A stretch of 64,000 nt of DNA, taken from contig NZ_JBEWCD010000002.1 of NCBI RefSeq assembly GCF_040530035.1, forward strand, positions 2,277,793 to 2,341,792, given 5' to 3'. The notes beneath the pieces were generated by a model. The model was given only the letters and a program-made list of their open reading frames with translations, made no database searches and was not told the origin of the DNA. This DNA comes from Roseibium sp. HPY-6. Lineage in GTDB: Bacteria; Pseudomonadota; Alphaproteobacteria; Rhizobiales; Stappiaceae. The translations under genes and the position numbers were made by a program. This document shows positions 42,823 through 51,622 of the stretch, piece after piece; within the stretch, counting starts at the first letter, position 1, and the number at the start of each line of letters is the position of its first letter.

Positions 42823-43188
42823 TCAGCTTTCGATCCAATGCCAGGCCGTTTCAATCTCGTCGGTCGCGAAATGCATCTCTTGTATTCCCGCAAACTTGGC
42901 GAATGTCGCGTCAACAGCGACAAACGCAGCGATCAATTTGCTGTCTGCGACGATGGCCACTTTTTGCAGATGCGCCATGTGTGTCAACGCCCATTTGACG
43001 TCGGTTGTTGCGGCTTCGACCGACAGGGACACATGATCGCCAAGGACTGCGAGGACACTGATCCTGTCGTGTTCCTCGATCAGGTCTTCTGCAACGGCAA
43101 TCAGTTCCTTCTCCTGCTCGATGTCGATCTTGCCCGTGATCTCGACACCGAGAACCGGACCGTTGCTGCGGGGGAGGATCGTGTACAT
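42823..43188 (-). CDS. SpoIIAA-like (STAS-related) protein
   Basis: A 121-residue cytosolic protein of the SpoIIAA-like/STAS type: GPVLGVEITGKIDIEQEKELIAVAEDLIEEHDRISVLAVLG, followed by VSLSVEAATTDVKWALTHMAHLQKVAIVADSKLIAAFVAV. Members of this family (PF11964) occur in stress and lipid-related settings, but the role is unclear. ATG at 43188 has a GAGGAAGG ribosome site 5-6 bases upstream; the upstream in-frame start at 43230 is weaker. It is convergent with the methyltransferase gene. Confidence 0.8.
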   Translation of the reverse strand: MYTILPRSNGPVLGVEITGKIDIEQEKELIAVAEDLIEEHDRISVLAVLGDHVSLSVEAATTDVKWALTHMAHLQKVAIVADSKLIAAFVAVDATFAKFAGIQEMHFATDEIETAWHWIES

Positions 43189-43318
43189 GGCCGCCTTCCT
43201 CTGTTGCGTTTCACCGAGCGTCTTCAGCACTAAATGCTAGAGCACCAGGCGCAACCATAGCAAGCAGGGGACACGACAAATTGGAGGAGCGGTCACCTTC
43301 CGGTATCTGCGCTGAGGA

Positions 43319-43939
43319 TTACGCAGTCCCTTCTTTCAAGCTGGAAATAATGGTCTGAGTGTTTCCGTCGACAATGTCCCGGATTTGCGATGTGAGGTCC
43401 GAAACGTCGGTACGTGAACGCCCGTAAGTCATATTGAACTCGTGAAATTCGACACTTTGGGGTGGCATCAACTGATGCTGCAAAATCGTCTCGAGCTTGT
43501 CGAAGGCCTTGGCGAGGCAGGCCTCCGGTGTTTCAGCTTGCGCGTATTCGTCCCAGAGCGCGAGCATGTCTGCGCCGAGGTCTTCAGGAAGCTCGCGGCA
43601 AAGGATCAGAAAGTCCCGGCGTTCGCGTTCCTCACGATCATCACCTTCCTGCTGCAACGGTGCTGGCACGTCGCCGGATATCGCTTCGCCGAGATCATGT
43701 ATCACACACAGTTTGACCAGCTTCAGAAGATCAATTCCGGCCAGTTCTCTTTCGAACAAGAGGACCATGAGAGAGAGCCGCCAACTGTGTTCGGCGGTGC
43801 TTTCCGGTCGTCCCTGGCGCGTTGAGCCGGAACGCAGGGTGTCTTTAAGTCTCTCGCTTTCCTGCAGGAAAGCGAGGATCCCCTCGAGCCGGGGATGAGG
43901 GATGGCTGCCGGCGCGGCTGCGAGATCGCTTTTGGTCAT
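43319..43939 (-). CDS. HD-domain phosphohydrolase (YfbR/HDDC2-like)
   Basis: A 206-residue protein with an HD metal-dependent phosphohydrolase domain: the metal His in STAEHSWRLSLMVLLFE, the HD pair in LVKLCVIHDLGEAISGDVP, and a third part LEDLGADMLALWDEYAQAETPEACLAKAFDKLET. YfbR/HDDC2 relatives hydrolyse deoxynucleoside monophosphates. The N-terminal 30 residues are not typical of this family. The gene is followed downstream on the same strand by the SpoIIAA-like gene across 130 bases. Confidence 0.85.
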   Translation of the reverse strand: MTKSDLAAAPAAIPHPRLEGILAFLQESERLKDTLRSGSTRQGRPESTAEHSWRLSLMVLLFERELAGIDLLKLVKLCVIHDLGEAISGDVPAPLQQEGDDREERERRDFLILCRELPEDLGADMLALWDEYAQAETPEACLAKAFDKLETILQHQLMPPQSVEFHEFNMTYGRSRTDVSDLTSQIRDIVDGNTQTIISSLKEGTA

Positions 43940-43987
43940 GGTGCAGATACTAGCGATCTGTTTGAGGATTGCGACGGTCTGAATATT

Positions 43988-44560
43988 TTATTCAGCGGCA
44001 ACCGTGTCATCGCGCACCAGACGTGCGTACCGGCCATCGGAAAGCGCGAGACGGGATATCCGGATACGGCTTTGCGGGATGGTGAGTTCCGCAAATTCGG
44101 CACGCTCGGTCTGATAGACAATGTCCGGTCCGAGCGGCTCGAACCAGCCCTTTTCATCGAGCGTGTGCTCGACTTCGCGTATGCTTTGCGATGCGAACCG
44201 CCACAATGGTTTGTCCATCAGTTCGGCGACCGGTACGTGCCAGTTTTGGGTGCGCTTGGGAGACGCGGCAAGCAGCCGGTGTGTCAGGTCGCATACAAGA
44301 TGCACTGGTGTGGAGGCAAAGGAGACAAGCTCCAGGAGAGCCCGGTCCGAAACTGTTTCCGGGCGTGCGCGCAGCAGGCGCGTGATCTTGCGCCGGTCTG
44401 TTTCGTCCGGTTCCAGCACGCCGCTTTCCCATCTGGAGATCCGGCTTTGCGACACTCCCAGATCTGCTGCCAAAGCCTGTTGTTTGACGCGGTTCAGAAC
44501 CCTCCATCTGCGCAGGGAAGGGCCAAGGCTGGATTGTAGTACTGCGGTCTCTTCCGTCAT
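43988..44560 (-). CDS. XRE-family helix-turn-helix regulator
   Basis: A 190-residue regulator with an N-terminal XRE-type helix-turn-helix (LRRWRVLNRVKQQALAADLGVSQSRISRWESGVLEPDE, about residues 16-53). The longer C-terminal part (residues about 75-190) has a pattern ending LTIPQSRIRISRLALSDGRYARLVRDDT, resembling a PAS/MmyB-like ligand domain. It reads toward the HD-domain gene, with the start at 44560 next to a small gap before the VOC gene. Targets unknown. Confidence 0.85.
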   Translation of the reverse strand: MTEETAVLQSSLGPSLRRWRVLNRVKQQALAADLGVSQSRISRWESGVLEPDETDRRKITRLLRARPETVSDRALLELVSFASTPVHLVCDLTHRLLAASPKRTQNWHVPVAELMDKPLWRFASQSIREVEHTLDEKGWFEPLGPDIVYQTERAEFAELTIPQSRIRISRLALSDGRYARLVRDDTVAAE

Positions 44561-44638
44561 GACGCTATCATAGCGTTATTCATCGAGCCATGGGAGTGCA
44601 TCAGGTGGTGGATTTCGGGGACGGCTCTTGGACGCAAT

Positions 44639-45049
44639 TCAAGGCGCCTTGAAGGCCCGGCTCGAAATCTGGATGGCATTGCCGTCCGGATCCTTCGCGT
44701 TTGCAAATTCATAACCGTCTGCCTGGTGGATTGTCCCGAATTTCAGACCTTTGTCCGCGCAAGCGCTGCTGAAAGCGCCGACGTCTTCCACATCAAAGAC
44801 AAGCTTTAGGGAAACCTGCCCGAGTTTCTGGGCCTTTCCGGCCTTGTGAAGCAGAAGCCGGGCACCGCCGTCTTCCATGAAGAGCTCGGTGAGCCTGTCT
44901 TTTGGTGCCGTCATCACCTTGAAGCCGAAAAAGAACGCATAAAAAGAAGCGCTCATTTCCACGTCGCGCACGTAGAGAATGATCCGATTGATGCCGAGGG
45001 CCGGCGATTGGCGTTGATTTGGTGCTGCCAGCCCTTCCGTTGCGCTCAT
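44639..45049 (-). CDS. VOC/glyoxalase-fold protein
   Basis: A 136-residue vicinal-oxygen-chelate-fold protein (glyoxalase/bleomycin-resistance/dioxygenase superfamily): GINRIILYVRDVEMSASFYAFFFGFKVMT, LTELFMEDGGARLLLHKAG, VFDVEDVGAFSSACADKGLKFG and YEFANAKDPDGNAIQIS. It may bind a metal and a small molecule, but no specific activity can be read. Its start overlaps the GFA gene by four bases (ATGA), so the two are translationally coupled. Confidence 0.88.
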   Translation of the reverse strand: MSATEGLAAPNQRQSPALGINRIILYVRDVEMSASFYAFFFGFKVMTAPKDRLTELFMEDGGARLLLHKAGKAQKLGQVSLKLVFDVEDVGAFSSACADKGLKFGTIHQADGYEFANAKDPDGNAIQISSRAFKAP

Positions 45050-45483
45050 TTTCTCAGTTCGCCTTGCGTAAAAGCGATCGAAGGATCGGATGAGTGCTCG
45101 ACTTTGTCACCTTCGATGGAAACCCAGTCGTGTTTGCGGTGCTCGTAAACGGAAAACCTCGGACTTGGAAAGTCCGGGTCCGCGAAAGCACCGACCGGGA
45201 CGGCGATGACGCCGGGCCAGCCCTCGATCACGAAAGCAAGCGTAGAGCCGCAAACCGGGCAGAAGCGATAGGTCGCGACATGCCCGCTGTCGCAATCCCG
45301 CTTCCACTCTGAATAGTTGCCGGAAAGGGTCACCTGATCGTCGGGCCAGCGCGCCTGCAGACCAAAGGCACTGCCGGTTCGCTTTTGGCATTCAAGGCAA
45401 TGGCAGGCGGAAACGCGTACCGGTGTACCTGTACAGACCACACTGAGTTGTCCGCATCTGCAAGACGCACTTCGCTTCATCAT
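45046..45483 (-). CDS. GFA-family zinc protein (glutathione-dependent formaldehyde-activating-like)
   Basis: A 145-residue zinc-binding protein of the GFA/CENP-V family. Cysteine pairs are visible: CRCGQLSVVC near the N-terminus, CHCLECQKRTGSAFG, and YRFCPVCGSTLAFV. The name is historical; most members have no proven formaldehyde activity. Of two adjacent ATGs, 45483 has GGAG 7 bases upstream, and the frame upstream to 45516 is not needed. It overlaps the VOC gene by four bases, so the two are one unit. Confidence 0.86.
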   Translation of the reverse strand: MMKRSASCRCGQLSVVCTGTPVRVSACHCLECQKRTGSAFGLQARWPDDQVTLSGNYSEWKRDCDSGHVATYRFCPVCGSTLAFVIEGWPGVIAVPVGAFADPDFPSPRFSVYEHRKHDWVSIEGDKVEHSSDPSIAFTQGELRK

Positions 45484-45562
45484 TCGCCGGCTCCCACGCT
45501 GCCTTTCCAACAGCAAAGCACCTGGCGGCGGGAGAATTCAATAGGGGTCGTGTCGAACACAC

Positions 45563-46189
45563 CTATCGATATTTTTCAATAAAGGCATCAATCGGCAGGT
45601 TTCTGAAGTCGGGCAATCGTTCGCGCAATTGCGGGTGGGTCCAGTCCCACCAGGAGATCTCCATGAGCGCTTCTTCCTGCTTTTCGGTGAACCGCCGCTT
45701 GAGCGTCCTGGCTGCCACGCCGCCGACCACGGTGTAAGGCGGAACGTCTTTGGCGACGACCGCGCCGGCGGCGACAATGGCGCCTGTACCTATGGAAACG
45801 CCGGCAAGAACGGTCGCATTGTGCCCAATCCAAACATCATGTCCGATGGTGACCCAGTCATCTTTGCGCCATTGAAAGAAATCGGCGTCGTCGTCTCCCA
45901 GGTCATAGGCGGCAGCGCGATAGGTGAAATGGTGCTGTGAGGCGCGCCATGTGGCATGGTTGCCCGGATTGATGCGCACACGGCGGGCAATCGAACAGAA
46001 TTTGCCGATCGTCGTCCAGACGACATCACCTTCCTGAACGATATAGGAATAGTCTCCCATCTGGCTTTCGCGCATCTCGGTGCGCGCACCGACCTCCGTC
46101 CAGATGCCCAGGTCGCAATTGAGCACCTTCGCCTCAGGGTGAATGTTCGGAGCTTCGGTGAGGGAAGACTTCTGTGTTGGCGCAGACAT
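45563..46189 (-). CDS. hexapeptide-repeat acyltransferase linked to phosphonate metabolism
   Basis: A 208-residue left-handed beta-helix transferase. The hexapeptide-repeat core reads VLNCDLGIWTEVGARTEMRESQMGDYSYIVQEGDVVWTTIGKFCSIARRVRINPG, and DDWVTIGHDVWIGHNATVLAGVSIGTGAIVAAGAVVAKDVPPY contains the usual catalytic-region His. Its pattern matches the phosphonate-metabolism acyltransferases (TIGR03308 type) that occur with phn genes. ATG 46189 is chosen because it gives MSAPTQKSS; the frame to 46309 adds an unlikely leader. The start faces phnC across a regulated gap, so it and the phn operon probably share PhoB control. Confidence 0.8.
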   Translation of the reverse strand: MSAPTQKSSLTEAPNIHPEAKVLNCDLGIWTEVGARTEMRESQMGDYSYIVQEGDVVWTTIGKFCSIARRVRINPGNHATWRASQHHFTYRAAAYDLGDDDADFFQWRKDDWVTIGHDVWIGHNATVLAGVSIGTGAIVAAGAVVAKDVPPYTVVGGVAARTLKRRFTEKQEEALMEISWWDWTHPQLRERLPDFRNLPIDAFIEKYR

Positions 46190-46462
46190 GGCGAGTCCAT
46201 CTGTTGTCGATTTTGGGAGCTGTGTTTTAGCGGGGACCGGGGTCGTGTTCGTGAAGGTTTGATAACAGCGGTATGACGGATATTGCTTTTTTGTCGGGTC
46301 TTGCGGCACGTAATTGATTTCATACCGTGCTTTTGGTGGAACAACGCCACCGCGAAAACTCTGATGGTTGGGCGTAGAAGTGGTGCCGCGGAAAGGCCGT
46401 AGTGCTCTCGCAAAGCTTCGGAATTTTAGTTATCCAGCTAACTCAGGAAAAGCAGGAAGCTC

Positions 46463-46527
46463 TTCATGTCATTGAATTGACATGAATTTTTAGCCTCACC
46501 GTTAAAAACTTGTCATGTATTTGTAAT
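46463..46527. promoter_or_regulatory. two PhoB-box-like sites, phn divergent region
   Basis: Site 1 (46466-46483) is ATGTCAT-TGAA-TTGACAT, two 7-base repeats 11 bases apart; it also sits in a 9-base inverted repeat, TTCATGTCA-N6-TGACATGAA (46463-46486). Site 2 (46510-46527) is TTGTCAT-GTAT-TTGTAAT, again 7-4-7. The 11-base repeat period and the TGTCAT core fit PhoB boxes. They lie 56-120 bases before phnC and more than 270 bases from the acyltransferase start. Confidence 0.7.
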
Positions 46528-46582
46528 CGAGCAGTGGCTCTGTCCCCCGGGCGCTTAAGGCAAGAACGGACAGGGCTAACGC

Positions 46583-47416
46583 GTGATTCAGTTTCAGGAC
46601 GTCACCAAGGTTTTCGGATCTCGGACTGCGGTAAACAAAGTCAGTTTTAATATCGATGAACCGCAAATGGTCGGCATTATCGGCCGCTCGGGTGCAGGAA
46701 AGTCGACCTTGTTGCGGATGATCAACAGGCTGACCCCGGCCTCCGGCGGGGAGATCTTGTTCGAGGGCCGCGACATATTGCGTCTGAAAGGCGCCATGAT
46801 GCGCCGCTGGCAGCGCGATTGCGCAATGGTGTTCCAGCAGTTCAACCTCGTGCCGCGCCTCGACGTTGTCACCAACGTCATGCTCGGACGTCTCAACGGT
46901 CACGGAACGCTCAAGAGCCTCTTCAACATTTTCAGCGCTTCGGATGTCGCCGATGCACTCGCTGCGCTCGATCGTCTCGGCATCGTTCAGGAAGCGACCA
47001 AACGCGCCGAGGAATTGTCAGGCGGACAGCAGCAGCGTGTCGCTATCGCGCGCGCACTGATGCAGCAGCCGCACATGATTCTTGCCGACGAGCCGATTGC
47101 ATCGCTTGACCCCATGAATGCGAAAATCGTCATGGACGCGCTGCGCGAGATCCACGAACGCGACAACAAGGTCGTGATCTGCAACCTGCACACGCTCGAC
47201 ACCGCGCGCACCTACTGCGACCGGGTGATCGGAATGCGGGACGGTTTCATCGTCTTTGATGGCAAACCGGAAGAACTCACGACCGGTGCAGCCCGTGAAA
47301 TCTACGGGGCAGATGAGAGCTTCAACGAGGCAGCAACATCCACTGCCATTGATGCCGGTCGCGCCGTTACCCAGAAATCCGCCGGTGCGATGACCCCGGC
47401 GGCAGCGGCGGTCTAG
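46583..47416 (+). CDS. phnC: phosphonate ABC transporter ATP-binding protein
   Basis: A 277-residue ABC ATPase. Walker A ([12 protein letters not shown]), the Q-loop ([10 protein letters not shown]), signature [15 protein letters not shown], Walker B ([13 protein letters not shown]) and the H-loop (VICNLHTLD) are complete. It matches PhnC. The start is GTG at 46583 with no perfect ribosome site. It is the first gene of phnCDEE and is preceded by two PhoB-like sites, so it is expected under phosphate starvation. No C-P lyase gene lies in the window. Confidence 0.95.
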   Translation: MIQFQDVTKVFGSRTAVNKVSFNIDEPQMVGIIGRSGAGKSTLLRMINRLTPASGGEILFEGRDILRLKGAMMRRWQRDCAMVFQQFNLVPRLDVVTNVMLGRLNGHGTLKSLFNIFSASDVADALAALDRLGIVQEATKRAEELSGGQQQRVAIARALMQQPHMILADEPIASLDPMNAKIVMDALREIHERDNKVVICNLHTLDTARTYCDRVIGMRDGFIVFDGKPEELTTGAAREIYGADESFNEAATSTAIDAGRAVTQKSAGAMTPAAAAV

Positions 47417-47471
47417 TCCGCTTGCGCACCTTTAAACGTCATCTGATCCAGACCCTCGGGGAGTGTCCCAA

Positions 47472-48389
47472 ATGAAAATCGTTTCCAAAGTTGCTGCGCT
47501 TGCTGCTGTCAGCATGATCGCTCTCAATGCGTCCGTTGCCGGCGCCGAAGAGATCACCGAGTTCCGTATCGGTATCCTGGGTGGCGAAAACGCCTCTGAC
47601 CGTCTGCGCGCCTATGAGTGCCTTGAGCAGAAAACGGCCGACCTTCTCGGTGTTCCGGTCAAGCTCTTCGCACCTGCCGATTACAACGGCGTAATCGAAG
47701 GCCTGCTCGGCGGTAACCTTGACCTTGCCTGGCTCGGTGCCTCCAGCTACGCCAAGGTTTACCTGACCGATCCGGAGGCAGTCGATCCGGTTCTGGTCAA
47801 GGTCAATGTTGACGGCGGCTATGGCTACTACTCCATCGGTTTTGCCCGCAACGACAGCGAAATCAACTCGCTGGAAGACATGAAGGGCAAGGTCTTCGGT
47901 TTTGGTGATCCGAACTCCACATCCGGATACCTGATCCCGTCCATCGCTATTCCGCAGGAAGGCTACTCGATGGAAGCCGGCGACTATTTCGGCGACGTCG
48001 TCTTCACCGGTGGTCACGAGCAGACCATCGTTGCCGTATCCAACGGTGACATCGACGCAGGCGTGACATGGGCTGACGGTCTCGGCGAATGGGAAGACGG
48101 TTACAACTCCGGCGCTCTGCGCAAGGCATCCGATGCTGGCCTTGTCGACATGACCGAACTGCGCCAAATCTGGCAGTCTCCGGTGATCCCGGAAGGCCCG
48201 ATCGTTCTGTCCAAGAAGCTGCCGGAAGACGTCAAAATCAAGATGACCGGCCTGATCGCGTCCTTGAATTCCATTGATCCGGATTGCGCCTACAACATCG
48301 CCGCCGGTGAGACCAAGGGCTTCATGCCGATCACGCACGAAGCTTACGTCAACATCGTCGAAGCCCGTAAGGCCAAGAACAAGAACTAA
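47472..48389 (+). CDS. phnD: phosphonate ABC transporter substrate-binding protein
   Basis: A 305-residue periplasmic phosphonate-binding protein. A signal peptide (MKIVSKVAALAAVSMIALNASVAGA) precedes the PhnD pattern: FRIGILGGENASDRL, VKLFAPADYNGVIEGLLGGNLDLAWLGASSYAKV, KVFGFGDPNSTSGYLIP, FTGGHEQTIVAVSNGDIDAGVTWADG. These carry the phosphonate contacts in the family. ATG at 47472 has GGGGAG 8 bases upstream. It is the second gene of the phn operon, followed by a hairpin that may limit read-through to the permease genes. Confidence 0.95.
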   Translation: MKIVSKVAALAAVSMIALNASVAGAEEITEFRIGILGGENASDRLRAYECLEQKTADLLGVPVKLFAPADYNGVIEGLLGGNLDLAWLGASSYAKVYLTDPEAVDPVLVKVNVDGGYGYYSIGFARNDSEINSLEDMKGKVFGFGDPNSTSGYLIPSIAIPQEGYSMEAGDYFGDVVFTGGHEQTIVAVSNGDIDAGVTWADGLGEWEDGYNSGALRKASDAGLVDMTELRQIWQSPVIPEGPIVLSKKLPEDVKIKMTGLIASLNSIDPDCAYNIAAGETKGFMPITHEAYVNIVEARKAKNKN

Positions 48390-48405
48390 GGTTCAGTCGA
48401 ACCTG

Positions 48406-48432
48406 AACACGGGCCGGACGCCGGCCCGTGTT
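48406..48432 (+). terminator. hairpin after phnD (attenuator/terminator)
   Basis: AACACGGGCCGG and CCGGCCCGTGTT form a perfect 12-base-pair stem with loop ACG, followed by T-rich bases. It lies 17 bases after the phnD stop and before phnE, where it could reduce transcription into the permease genes or stabilise the phnCD message. Confidence 0.75.
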
Positions 48433-48450
48433 TGCTTGAGGCCCGGCGCT

Positions 48451-48495
48451 GACTGTCATCGCCGTTGATGCAGAGCTCAGAGCCGGGATCCTGTG
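48451..48495. repeat. palindromic intergenic repeat
   Basis: GACTGTCATCG...GAGCCGGGATCCTG matches the family of elements near 24003-24122 and 27038. It lies in the 273-base gap between phnD and phnE and has partly decayed arms. Confidence 0.5.
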
Positions 48496-48662
48496 CTCAC
48501 AAGACTGACGTCTCAACGGGAATGTTGTTGCACTTTTAGTTGCCGGGTCCCTGCAGCGGTATGCGCTCGCGGCAGCGGTCGCAGTGCGACAAGACCAAAA
48601 TCTCACTGCGCAGCATTGCGTTGCTGACACGCGAAAACTGTTTCACAGAAGGCTCCTCGAAC

Positions 48663-49511
48663 ATGGCCGTTGCCGCTCTCGAACAGGAAATCCTGATACT
48701 GCGCAAACGCCGCCAGCTTTACTCGTTGATCGGGTTGCTGCTGGTTGTTGCGGTGCTTGTTTCCGGTTTCTCGAAATCCAACGAGATGAATTCCGGCGGC
48801 TTCCTGCAAGGGCTTTCGAAGTTTTTTGACTATCCAGGTGAAATTGTCGCCGAAGCCTGGCAGGCCGGGCCCGCGTTCTTCGGGCTTATTTTGACCTTTG
48901 TCCCCGCGATGCTGGAGACGCTGAACATCGCCGCGGTCGCGACGCTCTTAGGCGGTGCGATGGCGGTAGTGCTTGCAATGGCTTCGACGCGTAACGTTGA
49001 CAGTTGGGGACCACTCATCCCGGTCGTCCGCCGCATCATGGACATCACAAGGGCCTTTCCCGAACTGATCATCGCGCTGTTCCTGATTTTTGTTCTCGGG
49101 TCCAGCCCCGTTCCAGCGATGATCGCGGTCGCGATCCACACGGCAGGGGCGCTCGGTAAACTCTTTTCTGAAGTCAACGAGAACATAGACCGAAAGCCGA
49201 TCGAAGGATTGTCTGCCTGCGGCGCGAGCTGGCTGCAGCGCATTCGCTACGCCGTGATGCCCCAGGTGGCTCCAAACTATCTGAGCTACTTTCTGCTGCG
49301 TCTTGAGATCAACGTTCGTGCATCTGCCATTCTCGGCTTCGTCGGCGCGGGCGGCATCGGACAGGAACTGCGCCGGACAATCGGTTGGGGGCAGGGCGCA
49401 GGGGATGAGACAGCTGCAATCTTCGTGCTTCTGTTCTGCACCATCATGATGATCGACCAGGTCTCGTCCTACCTGCGTGGCAAACTCGTCGGCTCTGGCC
49501 GGGCGCATTGA
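48663..49511 (+). CDS. phnE: phosphonate ABC transporter permease (first PhnE)
   Basis: A 282-residue permease with about six helices. The EAA-type loop reads EGLSACGASWLQRIRYAVMPQVAPNYLSYFLLRLEINVRASAILGFVGAGGIGQEL, and the family pattern ITRAFPELIIALFLIF precedes it. ATG 48663 gives the natural start MAVAALEQEILILRKRRQLY; the frame to 48540 has no start with support. It overlaps no gene, but the second permease follows within 12 bases. Two PhnE genes are usual in alphaproteobacterial phn operons. Confidence 0.93.
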   Translation: MAVAALEQEILILRKRRQLYSLIGLLLVVAVLVSGFSKSNEMNSGGFLQGLSKFFDYPGEIVAEAWQAGPAFFGLILTFVPAMLETLNIAAVATLLGGAMAVVLAMASTRNVDSWGPLIPVVRRIMDITRAFPELIIALFLIFVLGSSPVPAMIAVAIHTAGALGKLFSEVNENIDRKPIEGLSACGASWLQRIRYAVMPQVAPNYLSYFLLRLEINVRASAILGFVGAGGIGQELRRTIGWGQGAGDETAAIFVLLFCTIMMIDQVSSYLRGKLVGSGRAH

Positions 49512-49522
49512 GGAACTTCATA

Positions 49523-50860
49523 ATGGCTGTCGACACACTCAATGAACCGGTCTTCGACCGAGAAACCGTGTTCCGCAATGTTCGCCGCCGGGCCTGGATA
49601 ACCATCGGCGCACCTTTGGCGATCGTTCTTTATCTGGCATACACCTGGTTTGCCTTTGGCGTACCGGATCTGCTCGCAAAAGCGCAGCCCGAAAGGGCGG
49701 TAATTCTGGCGACTGACAGTGTCGCCTACAAGGTTCATGTCACCAAGCTCCTGCGGCGCGACATCATGGAAGTCGCCATCGAAGGCGAGCGCCGGGCGAC
49801 CTACGGCCAGGAAGATCTGCCGGAGTGGGTCGAAGTCGACGGGACAGATGCTAGTGTCGACCTCGGCGACGGCTATGAAGTCACGATCACCGGCAAGGTG
49901 ATGGAGTTCTTTGTTCCCGACTATGGAAACATCAAGGTCACCGCAACGAACAACGGCGTCACCACCGAATTGCCGCCGGGTCCCGTTCCGGAGTGGTTGA
50001 AAGACGATCCGAGAAAGTTCGACGCACGCCCGACGCTGGACCGGCGTGTTCAGGTAACAAAGACAAAGATCGAGGTGCACAACTATTTCGGAGGATGGGA
50101 GAATTTCTGGTTCTCATTTCAGTCGGAGCTGCACGGCATGCCCTTCAGCCAGCTTTGGGCACTGGCGCTTTCGAATGAACGCATAGATCCGTCGCAGTCC
50201 AATATGTCGCTGATCATGCACGACTTTCTCGGAAATCCTGACTGGCAGCATGGCGAGGTGTTCACGGCTCTGTTCGAGACGATCATGATGGCCGTTCTCG
50301 GCACGCTCATCGCCGCCCTCGTCGGATTGCCGCTGGCTTTTCTGGCTGCGCGTAATTTCACGCCATCCATCATCTTGCGTTTCGGCACACGGCGTTTGTT
50401 CGATTTTCTCCGCGGTATCGATATGCTGATTTGGTCGCTGATCTTCATTCGCGCCTTTGGGCTCGGTCCGCTGACCGGTGCCCTTGCGATTGCCTTTACC
50501 GACACCGGCACACTGGGCAAGCTGTTTTCCGAAGCATTGGAGAATATCGATAACAAACAGGTCGAAGGTGTCAGGGCAACCGGAGCCAGCCAGATTCAGC
50601 GCTATCGATTTGGTGTCATTCCCCAGATCCTGCCGGTTTTCGTGTCTCAGGTTCTTTACTATCTGGAATCCAATACGCGATCCGCGACCGTCATCGGGGC
50701 ACTCGGGGCGGGCGGCATTGGCCTGATGCTCGTTGAGACCATGAAGACGTCCCGCGACTGGGAAAACACCAGCTACATTATCATTCTCACGATTGTGGTC
50801 GTGATCATGATGGATCAGGCCTCGGGATGGCTGCGGCGCAAACTCATCGAAGGCAGGTAG
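49523..50860 (+). CDS. phnE: phosphonate ABC transporter permease (second PhnE, with periplasmic insert)
   Basis: A 445-residue permease, much longer than the first PhnE. After the first helix (ITIGAPLAIVLYLAYTWFAFG) comes a soluble, probably periplasmic insert of about 190 residues (roughly residues 55-245), then the standard permease core with LRGIDMLIWSLIFIRAFGLGPLTGALAIAF and the EAA loop (EGVRATGASQIQRYRFGVIPQILPVFVSQVLYYLESNTRSATVIGALGAGGIGLML). ATG 49523 has AGGA 8 bases upstream. It closes the phnCDEE operon. Confidence 0.92.
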   Translation: MAVDTLNEPVFDRETVFRNVRRRAWITIGAPLAIVLYLAYTWFAFGVPDLLAKAQPERAVILATDSVAYKVHVTKLLRRDIMEVAIEGERRATYGQEDLPEWVEVDGTDASVDLGDGYEVTITGKVMEFFVPDYGNIKVTATNNGVTTELPPGPVPEWLKDDPRKFDARPTLDRRVQVTKTKIEVHNYFGGWENFWFSFQSELHGMPFSQLWALALSNERIDPSQSNMSLIMHDFLGNPDWQHGEVFTALFETIMMAVLGTLIAALVGLPLAFLAARNFTPSIILRFGTRRLFDFLRGIDMLIWSLIFIRAFGLGPLTGALAIAFTDTGTLGKLFSEALENIDNKQVEGVRATGASQIQRYRFGVIPQILPVFVSQVLYYLESNTRSATVIGALGAGGIGLMLVETMKTSRDWENTSYIIILTIVVVIMMDQASGWLRRKLIEGR

Positions 50861-50933
50861 CAGGCCGTTTGTAAGTGGATTGCCTGCGGCTTTGAGCGTT
50901 GCGTTTTGCCAGCCTTCGTGATTCGGTGTGTGC

Positions 50934-51476
50934 ATGCAGGATGTACCGGGCACGCAGGCAAACATCGGATTGCTGATCATTGATGTGCAGAAGGGTTTTG
51001 TCAGCCCCACGACCACGCACATTCCGGCAATCGTCGAAGAGCTGCAGGAAGCTTATGCTCATGTCGCGGCTTCAAGATTTATCAATCGGCCTGACTCGCC
51101 GCATCAGCGGTTTCTCGGCTGGAAGCGCTTGCTGCCGGACACTGAAGAAACCGAGCTCGCCTTCACGCCTTCATCGCAGGCCTTTGTTTTTGAAAAGCCG
51201 CAATATTCGGCGGTTTCGTACGATTTGCTGCGGTGGGTCCATCTCAATCGGCTTTCGGAAGTTCACCTGTGTGGCATCGACACCGAGGTTTGCGTGCTCA
51301 CCTCGGCAACGGCGTTGTTCGAGATCTCCATCAAACCGGTCGTGCTTGCGTGGGCTTGCGCGTCCGGTGGTGATAGGGAAGGTCATACCGCCGGGCTCAT
51401 TGCACTCCGCCGGCTTATCGGCCGCGACAATGTCTGGGCGGATGCAACAGGCAAAAGTCAGCTCAGCACCGAATAG
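50934..51476 (+). CDS. isochorismatase-family cysteine hydrolase
   Basis: A 180-residue hydrolase of the isochorismatase/nicotinamidase fold. The catalytic Asp is in ANIGLLIIDVQKGFV and the catalytic Cys in LCGIDTEVCVLTSATALFE. The middle region (FEKPQYSAVSYDLLRW) carries the usual Lys equivalent. Substrate is unknown; nicotinamidase or ureidoacrylate-like roles are possible but unproven. The frame opens with GTG at 50928; the ATG at 50934 is preferred, though its ribosome site is weak. It is a single gene after the phn operon. Confidence 0.85.
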   Translation: MQDVPGTQANIGLLIIDVQKGFVSPTTTHIPAIVEELQEAYAHVAASRFINRPDSPHQRFLGWKRLLPDTEETELAFTPSSQAFVFEKPQYSAVSYDLLRWVHLNRLSEVHLCGIDTEVCVLTSATALFEISIKPVVLAWACASGGDREGHTAGLIALRRLIGRDNVWADATGKSQLSTE

Positions 51477-51622
51477 TCAGGATTTTGTGAGGGAAGGTAC
51501 GGTTTTTGCCGTTCGCCGGCGGATGTATGGGGTTAAGTCCCGCGTCATCCCTTTTTTGCCGCATTTCCGTCGTGCGATGGTCACAGCATCGAAATGACGA
51601 TTCAACGCTCTTGGAGGGGCAC

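Noticed and set aside
47439..48338. Minus-strand open frame opposite phnD
   Set aside because: Shadow frame; phnD on the plus strand is clear.
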